Positions 1-10,391 of a DNA stretch of 64,000 nucleotides are shown piece after piece. Numbering within the stretch: position 1 is the stretch's first letter; each line of letters begins with the position of its first letter. This DNA comes from Pedobacter riviphilus (lineage in GTDB: Bacteria; Bacteroidota; Bacteroidia; Sphingobacteriales; Sphingobacteriaceae), in the NCBI RefSeq assembly GCF_014692875.1, contig NZ_CP061171.1, positions 4,526,001-4,590,000 on the forward strand, read 5' to 3'. Position numbers and translations under genes: made by a program. The notes under the pieces were generated by a model. That model did no database searches. It was given only the letters and a program-made list of their open reading frames with translations, and was not told the DNA's origin.

Positions 1-404
1 TGTAGCCAGAATACTTTCGAGACAAGTATTGATTCCAGGTATTTAGAATCTGACAATAAAAGTTTTTCTAAGTTAAAAAAATAATTCTTCTCGCAGACGG
101 TATCATCATTCCACAGCAATATATGAGATGCTTTTAAGTTTTCAATTGCATATTTTGCTCCCAAGTTAATCGATCCACTCCACCACAAATTTCCGGTTCC
201 CGTAAGTACATTTATGCCAGGAATGTGCTCATGTATCCAATTAGCAGTTCCATCAGTAGATCCATCATCAACCACAATGACATCAAAACTAATGCGATTC
301 TTATCACTAACATAAGAACCAATAGCACTATAGATATTGGTGAGCCCAGCTATGGTAACATCTTTTCTATTATAAACAGGTATTACTATTGCAATTTTTA
401 TCAT
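1..404 (-). CDS. Glycosyltransferase family 2, N-terminal part (runs off left edge)
   Basis: Reading the minus strand from the ATG at 404 gives about 134 open codons that continue past base 1. The protein starts MIKIAIVIPVYNR, has the nucleotide-binding signature DDGSTDGT at residues 46-53, the segment GNLWWSGSIN at 71-80 seen in rhamnosyltransferase-like GT2 enzymes, and WNDDT at 98-102 as the metal-binding acidic motif. It is a GT-A fold enzyme that probably adds a sugar from a nucleotide donor to the capsule repeat unit on the cytoplasmic face of the membrane. The start lies 4 bases beyond the flippase stop codon, so it is the most downstream visible gene of the capsule operon. Donor and acceptor cannot be told from this part. 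Confidence 0.85.
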   Translation of the reverse strand, partial: MIKIAIVIPVYNRKDVTIAGLTNIYSAIGSYVSDKNRISFDVIVVDDGSTDGTANWIHEHIPGINVLTGTGNLWWSGSINLGAKYAIENLKASHILLWNDDTVCEKNYFFNLEKLLLSDSKYLESILVSKVFWL

Positions 405-408
405 AATC

Positions 409-1860
409 TTAATACTTAACAAATCGTTTAACTACATCCATAACAATCCCCTTTACTTTAATAACCACGTTCTGTGTATGAATATCTCTCCACAAATAAT
501 ATTGAAGAAAAAAATAAACAAATCCACACACTACTACACTCGAAAATAGAAAATATGTCACGTTAATCATATTTGCTCTAAGCAAATAAATTATTGGAAC
601 AAATGGCAACGACGATAAAATAGCATAGCCAACTATTTTTATTGGAAATTCTAACCTATACCTTTTTCGCGCATAGTAAATGAACATAAATGAAACTATT
701 AATTCTGTTAAAGAATTCACTATCGCGGCACCAACTTCGTGCATTTTGGGAACCATTAGCACATTCAAACCAATCGATATAAACATACCTAACATGACAG
801 CATACAACATCTGTTTTTCCATCCCTGCAGCAATTAAGACCTGTACACCGAATAAATTCCCTAAACCAATTAACAAAGGTAGAACAGAAAGGATCATCAT
901 CGGTTTAACTGCAGGTTCAAACGCTTGTCCAGATACTAGATTGATAAGCTCAGGCGCCAGTAAGAAAAGCCCAAATGTGATAGGAATAGATAAAAGTATA
1001 ATAAAATTATAAGAACTCTTTAGCAATGCCACGTGTTTCCCATCCTTATCTTGAAAGGATTTGGTAATACTTGGTAGCAGAACGATTCCCATAGAAATAA
1101 CTAAAGGAATAGCAATTCTCGCAATTTTCGTGCTAGCAGTGTAATAACCTACTGCTTTATCATTTGATAACAAACCAAGTAGAATCGTATCAAGCATATT
1201 ATACATGGCAGCACTAAGATTTATGCCAAAAATATAGAGTAACGGTGTAAAATGTCTCTTAAGTTGTAAGCTGCTAAATGTTAATGAAACCTTACCACGA
1301 AGTATTAAAATATTAATAAAATTATTCCCCAACACCGAGAATATTGTGATATATAGATATGCTAGGGCATCATCTGCTTTTTTGACAAAGACAAACATTA
1401 GGGCTAGCGAAATTAGCTTAACGAGTATAGATCTAAGAGCGATGCTTTTGAATTCCTCTAATCCCTGATAAAACCAATCTATAGAACTGAATCCCAATAG
1501 AATAACTAATGAACTAGTTAAATAATAACTTGAGTCAATAGAGAATCTCGCAACTGCAAATACTATTGAGATATAGATCAAAGATAAACCCAAACTAGTT
1601 GTCAGATATATCACCATTAATTCAGAAAACGTTTTAGATAGTTTATCACTATCTGAACGAACCTTGGCTATTTCTCTAACGCCATAATACGGTATTCCCA
1701 ATGCCGCAATCAAAGCAAAATATTGTGCAAATGTAACGACAAATTGCACCTTTCCAACCCCGCCAGGTCCCAAAATTCTAGAAATATAGGGAAAGCTCAA
1801 GATCGGGAAAATGATATTGAAGACTGTTAACAGGAAGTTGTATATGTAATTTTTTTTCAC
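409..1860 (-). CDS. Wzx-type oligosaccharide flippase (MOP superfamily)
   Basis: This 483-residue, strongly hydrophobic protein opens with NFLLTVFNIIFPILSFPYISRILGPGGVGK, the usual amino-terminal signature of polysaccharide flippases (shown across residues 8-37 in part: FPYISRILGP). About a dozen membrane segments follow, the normal number for the family. The family moves undecaprenyl-linked repeat units from the cytoplasmic to the periplasmic face. The start codon is GTG. It lies between a glycosyltransferase-like gene 50 bases upstream and a GT2 gene 4 bases downstream, which fits the Wzx of a Wzx/Wzy capsule system together with the EpsG-like polymerase at 2828-4048. Lipid-linked substrate is inferred from context. 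Confidence 0.88.
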   Translation of the reverse strand: MKKNYIYNFLLTVFNIIFPILSFPYISRILGPGGVGKVQFVVTFAQYFALIAALGIPYYGVREIAKVRSDSDKLSKTFSELMVIYLTTSLGLSLIYISIVFAVARFSIDSSYYLTSSLVILLGFSSIDWFYQGLEEFKSIALRSILVKLISLALMFVFVKKADDALAYLYITIFSVLGNNFINILILRGKVSLTFSSLQLKRHFTPLLYIFGINLSAAMYNMLDTILLGLLSNDKAVGYYTASTKIARIAIPLVISMGIVLLPSITKSFQDKDGKHVALLKSSYNFIILLSIPITFGLFLLAPELINLVSGQAFEPAVKPMMILSVLPLLIGLGNLFGVQVLIAAGMEKQMLYAVMLGMFISIGLNVLMVPKMHEVGAAIVNSLTELIVSFMFIYYARKRYRLEFPIKIVGYAILSSLPFVPIIYLLRANMINVTYFLFSSVVVCGFVYFFLQYYLWRDIHTQNVVIKVKGIVMDVVKRFVKY

Positions 1861-1910
1861 CAGCGTCTGTCTAAATTTACGTGACTCATCATTCTTTTAA
1901 AATCATTTAA

Positions 1911-2828
1911 TTAAATAATATTATTAGTGCATCCAGAAAAATCTTTTGCTAATGTTAATAATGGATTTATCCGATTAGGATGGCTAGTCTGAAATCGATA
2001 TTCACCCTTTGGCAGCTTCCATTTTTTATATGATGTTTCAAATAAACTATTCGATTTCGGAAAAATAAAAGGTAAGCCATCCTCTGTAACAATCGCGAGA
2101 TCATACCCCATCTTACTAATCATTCTCGACAATTTCACTTCTCCGAATCTTATCAAGAGTCGTTTATATGAGATATTTTGACCAGGGAAGTTACCACCAT
2201 TATTTTCGACAACCTTTTTTAATACGTCCAACGATGTCAACAAAAAAAAACTTTGTATGTGTGGAGTGAAATTATTTCTAATCAATGTTTGATAGATTTT
2301 TGTTGAATATGAAATTCCAATCATACCAACAGTTGGATTCTGTTCCAAAAAATTTATGTAATCATCCAAGAAATCAACATGCTTAGAATCTATTGAGGAA
2401 TTCATCAACAAGACATAACAATTATCATGTTCAAAATACTTTCGAACAGTTTGCCCATATCCCTGAAAATCCATCCCAACATTTGAAACTTCTTGAAAGT
2501 CTATATCTCTGTATTTATCATAACTATCTTGAGCAGAGCCCGAAATAGTAATATTCATTTTTATCCTCTTGGGGCCCTTGTATTTAGCTAAGCGATCTAA
2601 CTGATACTTCAATCCACAATCAAACTCAATATCATTAACAACTTTCTTTCTAGTCATCTCATATCCAACCCAATCGTGCAGGCCGGCAATGACAATATCG
2701 TTTAGAATTGGCTCCCGATAACTCCTCTTCGGATCAGGAATCGAAATATATCTTGAGAAAAATTCCTTTAAATAAAGGACGGGAGAAAAAACAAGTTCAA
2801 TAGCCAGTAAAAAAAGGAATTTTATCAT
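1911..2828 (-). CDS. Glycosyltransferase-like protein of the capsule cluster
   Basis: The protein has 305 residues. A hydrophobic amino end (about residues 1-20) suggests membrane association. The middle contains NVGMDFQGYGQ, then LLMNSSID, then an alternation of charged and hydrophobic stretches. This order resembles rhamnan-synthesis (RgpF-like) and related GT2-like transferases, where a conserved NVGREFGGY-type motif precedes a NDS-type motif. Similarity is at motif level only, so the call is tentative. The ATG overlaps the stop of the upstream polymerase gene by one base (TAATG), suggesting coupled translation. It probably contributes a sugar to the repeat unit, but no donor can be assigned. 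Confidence 0.6.
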   Translation of the reverse strand: MIKFLFLLAIELVFSPVLYLKEFFSRYISIPDPKRSYREPILNDIVIAGLHDWVGYEMTRKKVVNDIEFDCGLKYQLDRLAKYKGPKRIKMNITISGSAQDSYDKYRDIDFQEVSNVGMDFQGYGQTVRKYFEHDNCYVLLMNSSIDSKHVDFLDDYINFLEQNPTVGMIGISYSTKIYQTLIRNNFTPHIQSFFLLTSLDVLKKVVENNGGNFPGQNISYKRLLIRFGEVKLSRMISKMGYDLAIVTEDGLPFIFPKSNSLFETSYKKWKLPKGEYRFQTSHPNRINPLLTLAKDFSGCTNNII

Positions 2829-4048
2829 TAATTTTCAATATTATCGTTAAAAAAATCACGAGACAACTCTTGTGCTTTGTTGTATCTTAACAAAATTTCT
2901 TTCTCTGTTGCTTCGTTTTGATCCATATAAAAAATATAATTTCGATACGGTGTATACGTTAATAACGTAGCTTCGAGGCGCAAGGGTAATATCACTTTTA
3001 TATTTGAATATAAAACAATACAAATAACATAGACCATTTTTGTATATCTCTTGTAGAAAATCAAACTTCTTGCTACACAATAAACCAAACCAGTAGAAAA
3101 GAAATACCCAAAACGGCTTTGAACTTCCCCAACCTCTGCAAACAGTATTGATATTATAATGAAAATTACAAAAAGCACTATAAATTTTGGGTCGAAAGTA
3201 TTTATCTTTTTATAATTTAGAATCAAAATTGCCAAAAGCCCTAAGCTGAGAAGAGTAACAAAATTTACGTTACTATGAACAGGGTAAAATTCCAGATATA
3301 ACTTAATTTGATGAAAGAAAAAAGCTGAGGTATCACCAGGAAGTATTGTTTCAAAAATATTTACGATTATAGATAGAACGCCAAATTTGAATATTAGACT
3401 GCCTAAAAACATAAAAAAAATAGCAATTAAAACCTTTCGACTAACCCTCCATCTGAAGAAAATATAAGCTGGCACAAATATTAAAGCACTTATATGAAAT
3501 AGAGAGGCGAGGAAACATATTAAAAGATATTTTAAAAAGTTTTTATTGATGTACTCGTAAGCAAACAATAAAATATAGAATGCTAAAGATTGCCTTAGAA
3601 TATCGAACTCTCTTAGCATATTTAGGGAAAGGAACAGCACTATAAAAATGCATGCATCACCGCTTAGATATTTACTCACAAATTTATTTAGTGAATATAA
3701 ATTGAATGTGGTAATCAAAAGTACTAATCCCTGGAATGAGATACCCAAACTCTTCGTAATTGCACAAAGGAGTTTAAAAGCGGGCTCCCAATTATGGTCA
3801 TAGAAATACGGCGCATTTTTAGCGTTGAAGATAATTGTTCCTAACCCTTCAACATTATTATAATAGCTTAAATACTGAAACCAGTCAGCACCAACTTTAT
3901 AACGTAAACCAATAAAAACCGTTAAGATTACAAAAGAAAGAGGCTTAAGGTATTTCTTATATTTTACTATTTTCAAATCACTAAATCCAGATGATTGAAT
4001 AAAAGCAAAAAAACCTACTACACTAATCAATAATATATATGACAACAT
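2828..4048 (-). CDS. EpsG/Wzy-like polysaccharide polymerase
   Basis: A 406-residue polytopic membrane protein with about ten hydrophobic segments. RYKVGADWFQYLSYYN near residues 49-64 is the hallmark of EpsG-family polymerases (GxDw..Y), and the later LREFDILRQSLAFYI matches their R-Q-x-x-A motif. The family links repeat units delivered by Wzx into long chains at the periplasmic face. It lies downstream of a glycosyltransferase (94-base gap) and its stop codon overlaps the next start. Together with the flippase at 409-1860 it defines a Wzx/Wzy-dependent pathway. Polymerases of this kind diverge fast, and low sequence similarity to relatives is expected. Confidence 0.82.
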   Translation of the reverse strand: MLSYILLISVVGFFAFIQSSGFSDLKIVKYKKYLKPLSFVILTVFIGLRYKVGADWFQYLSYYNNVEGLGTIIFNAKNAPYFYDHNWEPAFKLLCAITKSLGISFQGLVLLITTFNLYSLNKFVSKYLSGDACIFIVLFLSLNMLREFDILRQSLAFYILLFAYEYINKNFLKYLLICFLASLFHISALIFVPAYIFFRWRVSRKVLIAIFFMFLGSLIFKFGVLSIIVNIFETILPGDTSAFFFHQIKLYLEFYPVHSNVNFVTLLSLGLLAILILNYKKINTFDPKFIVLFVIFIIISILFAEVGEVQSRFGYFFSTGLVYCVARSLIFYKRYTKMVYVICIVLYSNIKVILPLRLEATLLTYTPYRNYIFYMDQNEATEKEILLRYNKAQELSRDFFNDNIEN

Positions 4049-4142
4049 TAGCTTTGTAATTTAAACCATCGCAACGAGGGTAATTGATAGGGTATTGAAT
4101 ATTTTTAAACACTTCAATTTTTTCGCCAAAAAAATTAAGTCT

Positions 4143-5342
4143 TTAGCTAAAATAACCAAAACTTTTGAGTTGGTCTTTCAAATCAGCTGCAATATTATCA
4201 ATAGACAGGGTTTTCTTATAGGCTTGAATGTTATCTATAAACAGCTTGTAACTTTTTAACGACGATTCTCTATTTAGAACGATGCCTTCAATCAAAGTAT
4301 TCATTTCATTAATATCCTCGCACAAATACCCCATTTCCCCATTTACAACAAACATATCGACAAAAAACCTATTCTTGATCGCAATTATAGGCTTTTCATA
4401 AAAAATAGCATCAAAAAAAGCAGCACTACTTCTTAGAAGAAAATCATTTTGTCCATAAAAAAACATTGAATAATCCAAATTAGCGACTTCAGAATCGTAT
4501 TTTTCTCTACTAAGAGGTGTGTTTATCTGATCATTAACTAAATTCTTTACGTTAGCGTTAAGGTGCCGCTTAATGGAGTCTTCTAATATTCCTACAACCC
4601 AGAACTCAATCTTTCCACTTGTAACTAAATCACTATTAATCAATGCAATATCATACAACTTATCCACATTCTTTCTTTTCCCGGCACTGCCAATGTGACC
4701 AAATCTAATTGGAGACGAAAGATCACTAGAGCTGATTAATGGTGTGATTTTTTCAAATGTAGGCAACTCCATGGATATTATATCCTGGCTATCTAAAATA
4801 TTAGCCTCTGTCATTATTTGTTGAGAAATTTTTGTTAGGAAAACAAAATTGATAATCCTAGCCTTGAATTTCAAACAAACCTTATACATTGCACCAATAA
4901 CTTTCTGACCTAGGCTTTGCGGAAACAAAGTATATTCAATCTCACCGTGCAACATAACCAGTACATACTTATTTCTATAGAATTTTGTAAGGAAATTTAG
5001 CAGGATCAAAGAATGTGGATATATATGCGAAACAATTATTACATCATCCGATCCACAATTATCTAATAGTTTTTTAAAAAACAAAAAATCATCGACAGCC
5101 TTTTTGAGTAAAGAGATTACTCTGGTAAAAGTGCTTTTTGTAGGTGTTCTATTATCAAATGCCTTAAATTCAATTGTTGAATCATTATTTTCAAAATAAG
5201 ATTTAACTTTAAGGTTATGGCTTGCAGCAGATAAGAAGCATATTTGTTCACCTGCAAACACTCTTTTGAAGATCCTAATGGTGTTCACATTTGCCAGGAC
5301 ATGCAAATAATCCTCAACATGCATTTCAGTTATATATATCAT
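4143..5342 (-). CDS. Glycosyltransferase, GT4-like (GT-B fold)
   Basis: The 399-residue protein has two halves typical of GT-B enzymes. The second half begins around PIRFGHIGSAGKRKNVDKL, which corresponds to the 'G.l...Kn.d.L' donor-domain entry of the GT4 family. Further on, DYSMFFYGQNDFLLRSSAAFFDAIFYEKP resembles the donor-site E-x7-E region, and KPIIA follows it. The canonical first glutamate is not obvious, so the subfamily is uncertain. Its stop codon region directly precedes nothing but a 94-base gap to the polymerase, while its ATG follows the acetyltransferase stop without any spacing (TAG then ATG). A role in building the capsule repeat unit is inferred from context. Confidence 0.75.
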   Translation of the reverse strand: MIYITEMHVEDYLHVLANVNTIRIFKRVFAGEQICFLSAASHNLKVKSYFENNDSTIEFKAFDNRTPTKSTFTRVISLLKKAVDDFLFFKKLLDNCGSDDVIIVSHIYPHSLILLNFLTKFYRNKYVLVMLHGEIEYTLFPQSLGQKVIGAMYKVCLKFKARIINFVFLTKISQQIMTEANILDSQDIISMELPTFEKITPLISSSDLSSPIRFGHIGSAGKRKNVDKLYDIALINSDLVTSGKIEFWVVGILEDSIKRHLNANVKNLVNDQINTPLSREKYDSEVANLDYSMFFYGQNDFLLRSSAAFFDAIFYEKPIIAIKNRFFVDMFVVNGEMGYLCEDINEMNTLIEGIVLNRESSLKSYKLFIDNIQAYKKTLSIDNIAADLKDQLKSFGYFS

Positions 5343-5903
5343 CTAAGTGTAAAATGGTGGCCTATAACTAATTGTATATTCCAATTTTGACCTTCGAATG
5401 CCGATTACCTTTGCGGGGACCCCCCCAACCATTTGCATAGCTTCAACATTCTTAGTTACAAGTGCCCCACACGCAACAACACAACCTTTTCCTAAAACTA
5501 CTCCGGGCAATATTGTTACCCTGGATGCGACCCAAACATGGTCATTTATAATAACATCTGCATACTTAATGCCGTGATCATCACTATGAGGGTCATGCTG
5601 AGCTGTGAATATATAACTATCCCTTGAAATGTCAACATTGTTACCGATTATCACCCTTCCTTTTCTTCCGTCCAATAATACACCAGGATTTATTATGCAA
5701 TTATTCCCAATCTGAATCTGTGACCTAGTAGGATGAAGATTTAGAATTTTTACATTCATTGAAATAAACGAATTTTTCCCAACAACAATATACCATCTCA
5801 CAAAAAACATTCTGATAAAATTTATTGGAATCTTCATTATGAAGCTATTTAGTATAAATAGTCGAAAATGAGCGATAAATAATTTTATCTTAAAAAACGT
5901 CAT
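5343..5903 (-). CDS. Hexapeptide-repeat O-acetyltransferase (WcaF/LacA-like)
   Basis: A 186-residue left-handed beta-helix acyltransferase. Imperfect hexapeptide repeats run from about residue 60 (IGNNCIINPGVLLDG) to 160. FTAQHDPHSDDHG near 95-107 carries the histidines of the active-site loop, and ILPGVVLGKGCVVACGALVTKNV followed by GGVPAKVIG (both typical of the xenobiotic/serine acetyltransferase families) close the domain. Such enzymes transfer acetyl from acetyl-CoA to a sugar hydroxyl. Here the likely target is a residue of the capsule repeat unit. It sits between fcl (31-base gap) and a glycosyltransferase (0-base gap). Specific acceptor unknown. Confidence 0.85.
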   Translation of the reverse strand: MTFFKIKLFIAHFRLFILNSFIMKIPINFIRMFFVRWYIVVGKNSFISMNVKILNLHPTRSQIQIGNNCIINPGVLLDGRKGRVIIGNNVDISRDSYIFTAQHDPHSDDHGIKYADVIINDHVWVASRVTILPGVVLGKGCVVACGALVTKNVEAMQMVGGVPAKVIGIRRSKLEYTISYRPPFYT

Positions 5904-5934
5904 ATTTTTGTTTATAATTATGCTTTACTACGAA

Positions 5935-6882
5935 CTATTTAACAGAATTTATATAATCCTCAAATGCTACGCTCAATCCTTTCTCAAGACTGATTTGGCT
6001 CTTCCAACCTAATTTTGTAAGTTTTGATACATCCATCAATTTTCGAGGTGTTCCGTCAGGTTTTGTTACATCGAAATCAATGCTACCTTCATATCCGACT
6101 ACTTTTTTTACTTTATAAGCCAACTCCTCGATGCTGATATCCTCTCCACAGCCGACGTTTATCAAATTTTTTTCATTATAATTTTGCATTAGAAAAAAGC
6201 ATGCATCTGCTAAATCATCAGCAAATAAAAATTCTCTTTTTGGTTTTCCTGTACCCCATATTGTAACCGAGTTACTTCCACTTTCACTTGCCTCATGAAA
6301 TCGCCTTATAAGAGCCGGTAAAACATGAGAGTTTTCTGGATGATAATTGTCATTTAGTCCATATAGGTTAGTAGGCATAACCGAGATGTAGTTACAGCCG
6401 TACTGATCACGATAGGCCTCGCACATTTTAATGCCTGCAATTTTAGCAATAGCATATGGTTCATTGGTCGGCTCTAATTCTCCGGTAAGCAAATAATCTT
6501 CTTTTAAAGGCTGTGGTGCTAACTTTGGATAGATACATGATGAGCCTAAAAACATCAATTTCTTTACTTCAACCTTTCTGGCAGATTCAATAATATTACT
6601 TTGAATCATTAAATTCTCGTAAATGAAATCGCCACGATAGGTATTATTTGCTACAATCCCACCAACTTTAGCTGCTGCCAAAAAAACATATTCTGGTTTT
6701 TCTTCATTAAAGAAATTCTGAACCGCAAGTTGATCTCTTAAATCTAACTCCGAGGAGGTACGAACAATCAGGTTTGAAAATCCTTCTTTTTGGAGTTTTC
6801 TATAGATCGCAGAGCCAACCATTCCACGGTGTCCTGCAATATAGATTTTGGCGTTTTTATCCTGCAAATAAAATTCCGTCAT
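5935..6882 (-). CDS. fcl: GDP-L-fucose synthase
   Basis: A 315-residue extended short-chain dehydrogenase. The NADP-binding motif [10 protein letters not shown] is at residues 17-26, the active-site serine region LGSSCIYP at 112-119, and the catalytic Tyr-x3-Lys is Y143/K147 in [19 protein letters not shown] is a family signature. The enzyme epimerises and reduces GDP-4-keto-6-deoxy-mannose to GDP-L-fucose. It follows gmd with a one-base TAATG overlap, the standard two-gene pathway order. The length is normal for the family. Confidence 0.97.
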   Translation of the reverse strand: MTEFYLQDKNAKIYIAGHRGMVGSAIYRKLQKEGFSNLIVRTSSELDLRDQLAVQNFFNEEKPEYVFLAAAKVGGIVANNTYRGDFIYENLMIQSNIIESARKVEVKKLMFLGSSCIYPKLAPQPLKEDYLLTGELEPTNEPYAIAKIAGIKMCEAYRDQYGCNYISVMPTNLYGLNDNYHPENSHVLPALIRRFHEASESGSNSVTIWGTGKPKREFLFADDLADACFFLMQNYNEKNLINVGCGEDISIEELAYKVKKVVGYEGSIDFDVTKPDGTPRKLMDVSKLTKLGWKSQISLEKGLSVAFEDYINSVK

Positions 6883-8009
6883 TATTCGTATTGATTTTTA
6901 ATGGTATAACCGTGAGATTTAAGTAACGATTCTTTTTTAAAATGATCTACATCGGCAGCCACCATCTCTTTTACTAAGGCAGCAAGATCATACTTAGGTA
7001 CCCAACCTAATTTTGTTTTTGATTTAGTTGGGTCACCAATAAGTAAATCTACCTCTGTCGGACGGAAGTAAGTAGGATCAACCCCAACTACCTCAGTACC
7101 AATAGCGACTTGAAAATCTGGATTTGAACAAGCGCTTACATATCCTTTTTCATCAACACCCTCACCTTTAAAATCGATAGTGATACCCACTTCTGCAAAT
7201 GCCATACGTACAAATTCTCTAACACGTGTGGTAACACCTGTAGCAATCACGTAATCTTCAGCCACGTCTTGCTGTAAAATGCGCCACATCGCTTCGACAT
7301 AATCTTTTGCATGCCCCCAATCGCGTTCTGCATCTAGATTCCCAAGATATAATTTACTTTGTAAGCCCTGAGCTATTTTAGCTACCGCACGGGTAATTTT
7401 TCTGGTAACGAATGTTTCTCCTCTTAACGGACTTTCATGATTAAACAAAATACCATTACAAGCAAATATACCATAAGCTTCACGATAGTTTTTAGTAATC
7501 CAAAATCCATAAATCTTCGCTACACCGTATGGCGAACGTGGATAAAAAGGTGAATTCTCATCATAAAAACCTTTATCATTTTTATTTTCTGGCATGCCAC
7601 CATACAATTCAGAAGTCGAGGCCTGATAAACCCTGGTCTTTTTTTCTAAACCTAAGATTTTCACCGCTTCCAGTATCCTTAAAGTTCCAATACCATCTAC
7701 ATTAGCTACATATTCTGGCGAATCAAAAGATACTTTCACATGACTCATAGCGCCTAGATTATAAATCTCATCTGGTTGCACTTCCTGAATAATTCTGATT
7801 AAATTGGTTGAATCGGTTAAATCCCCATAATGAAGCTTAAATGTAACATTATCGTCGTGGGGATCCTGGTATAAGTGGTCAATACGGTCAGTATTAAAAA
7901 GAGAACTTCTTCTTTTAATACCATGAACCATATATCCTTTTTCTAAAAGGAGTTCGGCAAGATAAGTACCATCTTGTCCTGTAATACCTGTTATTAATGC
8001 AACTTTCAT
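6882..8009 (-). CDS. gmd: GDP-mannose 4,6-dehydratase
   Basis: A 375-residue extended SDR enzyme. [12 protein letters not shown] at residues 8-19 binds the cofactor. The STSELYG motif at 131-137 and Y161/K165 (RSPYGVAK) form the active site, and GDLTD is also present. It converts GDP-D-mannose to GDP-4-keto-6-deoxy-D-mannose, the first committed step to GDP-L-fucose made by the overlapping fcl gene. It lies 16 bases after the wzc-like gene. A decayed second copy of its 3' third lies at 12416-12804, showing that the locus has been rearranged. Confidence 0.97.
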   Translation of the reverse strand: MKVALITGITGQDGTYLAELLLEKGYMVHGIKRRSSLFNTDRIDHLYQDPHDDNVTFKLHYGDLTDSTNLIRIIQEVQPDEIYNLGAMSHVKVSFDSPEYVANVDGIGTLRILEAVKILGLEKKTRVYQASTSELYGGMPENKNDKGFYDENSPFYPRSPYGVAKIYGFWITKNYREAYGIFACNGILFNHESPLRGETFVTRKITRAVAKIAQGLQSKLYLGNLDAERDWGHAKDYVEAMWRILQQDVAEDYVIATGVTTRVREFVRMAFAEVGITIDFKGEGVDEKGYVSACSNPDFQVAIGTEVVGVDPTYFRPTEVDLLIGDPTKSKTKLGWVPKYDLAALVKEMVAADVDHFKKESLLKSHGYTIKNQYE

Positions 8010-8025
8010 TTTAATTCGTTATAAT

Positions 8026-10380
8026 TTATTTAAACCTACTCTGCAATCTAGACAGAAAACCAGGATTTGCATTTTCTCCATAAGTCCCATAACCGTAGCC
8101 GTAGCCATAGTATTTACTAATAATGTCGTTAACGACTATACCTAAGTTTTTCATCTTCCCACTGGTATAGAGATCTTCAACAATACTTAGTTGATCCTTT
8201 TGAGTTACTTTTTGCCTTACCAAATAGAGCGTTACATCGGCATAGGTTGACAGTAATTGTGCATCAGTAATAATACCTACCGGCGGGGCATCCATTATTA
8301 TATAGTCAAATTGACTCTTTAAATCTTTAATCAAGGCCGGTAAATGTTCACTCATTAAGGTCTCAGCCGGATTGGGAGGTAATGGCCCAGAGGATATAAT
8401 GAACATATTTTTGTTAAGACTAAGAGGCTTAATAATATCATTCATCTTTATTGTAGGACTAATCGTATAGTTACTAAATCCAATATCATTATTTATCCCA
8501 AGTTTCGCAGATAGTCCTGGTTTTCGAAGGTCTAGCTCCATCAACAACACTTTTTTACCCGCCAAAGCTAAGATATTACCCAAATTGATAGCTGTAAAAG
8601 ACTTTCCCTCGCCTCCCATGCTTGAGGTCAACAAAATGATTTTTTCATCTTGGTTTTTAAGATAGAAGGATAAGTTAGTTCTTAGTGCTCGAAATTGCTC
8701 TGAAATAGCAGAACGACCCTGGTTAGCTACAATTAGATTATCCTCACTAAAGTTATGACTAATTTCACCTATTACAGGGACCCTTGTTAAAGAAAGTATT
8801 TCTTCCTTTGTAGCAATTTTAGTATTCAATAAAGTTTGTCCAAAAATTAGGCCAAGTGGTATGAAAAGCCCTATCAATATGCTAGCTACATAGATAATAT
8901 TTTTTCTTGGACTGATCGGAACAACTTCTGCTTTAGGAGGATCTATAGTTTTTGCTACCGATATATTTGAGCTTTTTGAAATTGCTGTCTCCTCTGCCTT
9001 CTGCATCAAAAAAATATACAATTCTTGCTTAATCTGCTGCTTTCGAGCTAATTTTAGATAATTTTTTTCAATCTGAGGCACTCCTGATATTTGACCTTCT
9101 GCAGAACTAAGTTGGCTCCGAAGTTTATTTCGAGTAAGAGTATAGGTATTTTTAGTACTTTGAATATTAGAAATGATATCACTTCTAAGTCCGGCAATCT
9201 GCTTATCTATATTACGAATGAAAGGGCTTTCCTCCGTGACACTTAAAAGCTGCCTTTCTCGCTCAACCAACAATGCGTTGTATTGACTCATCAAGTTCGA
9301 AAAAACTAAATCCTGCGGCAGCAATGAAGAGGGGAAGACTCTCTTATTGCTTTTAGGATCCTGCAGATAATTTTCTAACTCTTTCAAAACGTTTACCTGT
9401 GTCTCTGCTTTGGCAAGCTCAGATGCAAACTCACCAGTATTTTGAACAAGAAGTTTGCCTTGTTCTGACATGTCAGCTAACTGATTTTTTTGCTTAAAAC
9501 TCTCAACATTATTTTCAACATCACCCAACTCAGATGCAATTTTACTTAAACGTTCGTTTATAAATTTATAAGTACTGTCGGCAATAGCATTTTTGTCAAC
9601 AAGATTAGCAGCTGTATAATTTTCTATTAGAGTTGACAAAATATCCTCTCCTTTTTTTTGAACAGGATATAAAAAAACCAAGTCAATGATGCTAACTTGT
9701 TTGTTAGTAACAGCCACCGACAATTGTTTCATTAATTCAGCCACTTTTCCATCTATTGAGCTAACTGATACCGTAAACTCTCCATCACCCAAATCTCGTA
9801 GATTATTCGGTTCTAACAACAAGGTTCCAACTTGTTCGATAGTAAATTTTTCCCCCCACGCAACATCTTTCTCAAATGTTTTAGTGGTAACCTTCAATCT
9901 ATTCGCCGAAATCTTCTTTATTTGAAACTTGGTAGTTTCGATGGTATCAACTCCTTTTAATATACTCAACTTAAATGGGGGCGCATACAACTCACGAGTT
10001 ACCAAATTAACTTTTTTCGAATAAACAATATTCAATTGCATTTGCCGAACGACCTTCTCCATTAAAAAGCGAGTCCTAAGGATCTCAGCTTCATTATCAA
10101 CTGAATTTTTTGCTCCAATTAAGCCTCCTAAGTCCATCAGTGCTCCAGACTGCTTTCCAAGACTACTACCTTTTTCATCGTCATTCACCAATATCTTTGC
10201 GCTGATCTGGTAAGTGGGTGGAGTGTATCGAGCAAATAGAAAAGCAATAATTAAACAGCCCAAAATGCTAAATGCAAACCAAGTCCATTTATCGAGGAGT
10301 TTACTAAAAATTTCTTTTAAATTTATGCTATCTTCTTCTTCAATATGCGTTAGCACATTTCTATCAGGTAGGTTATTCAT
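8026..10380 (-). CDS. Wzc-like polysaccharide co-polymerase / tyrosine autokinase
   Basis: This 784-residue inner-membrane protein has the Wzz fold: membrane segment at about 33-51, a long periplasmic part rich in coiled coil (about 260-460), second membrane segment at 496-514 just after a proline-rich PPKAEVVPISPRK stretch. The cytoplasmic BY-kinase domain has Walker A (SSMGGEGKSF, 586-595), Walker A' (LMELDLRKPG, 613-622) and Walker B (IIMDAPP, 694-700). The carboxy end has a tyrosine cluster with Y757, Y758, Y760, Y762, Y764 and Y767. Wzc proteins control chain length and couple polymerisation to export through cyclic autophosphorylation. The export protein and the antagonistic phosphatase lie immediately upstream. 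Confidence 0.95.
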   Translation of the reverse strand: MNNLPDRNVLTHIEEEDSINLKEIFSKLLDKWTWFAFSILGCLIIAFLFARYTPPTYQISAKILVNDDEKGSSLGKQSGALMDLGGLIGAKNSVDNEAEILRTRFLMEKVVRQMQLNIVYSKKVNLVTRELYAPPFKLSILKGVDTIETTKFQIKKISANRLKVTTKTFEKDVAWGEKFTIEQVGTLLLEPNNLRDLGDGEFTVSVSSIDGKVAELMKQLSVAVTNKQVSIIDLVFLYPVQKKGEDILSTLIENYTAANLVDKNAIADSTYKFINERLSKIASELGDVENNVESFKQKNQLADMSEQGKLLVQNTGEFASELAKAETQVNVLKELENYLQDPKSNKRVFPSSLLPQDLVFSNLMSQYNALLVERERQLLSVTEESPFIRNIDKQIAGLRSDIISNIQSTKNTYTLTRNKLRSQLSSAEGQISGVPQIEKNYLKLARKQQIKQELYIFLMQKAEETAISKSSNISVAKTIDPPKAEVVPISPRKNIIYVASILIGLFIPLGLIFGQTLLNTKIATKEEILSLTRVPVIGEISHNFSEDNLIVANQGRSAISEQFRALRTNLSFYLKNQDEKIILLTSSMGGEGKSFTAINLGNILALAGKKVLLMELDLRKPGLSAKLGINNDIGFSNYTISPTIKMNDIIKPLSLNKNMFIISSGPLPPNPAETLMSEHLPALIKDLKSQFDYIIMDAPPVGIITDAQLLSTYADVTLYLVRQKVTQKDQLSIVEDLYTSGKMKNLGIVVNDIISKYYGYGYGYGTYGENANPGFLSRLQSRFK

Positions 10381-10391
10381 GGATTTATACG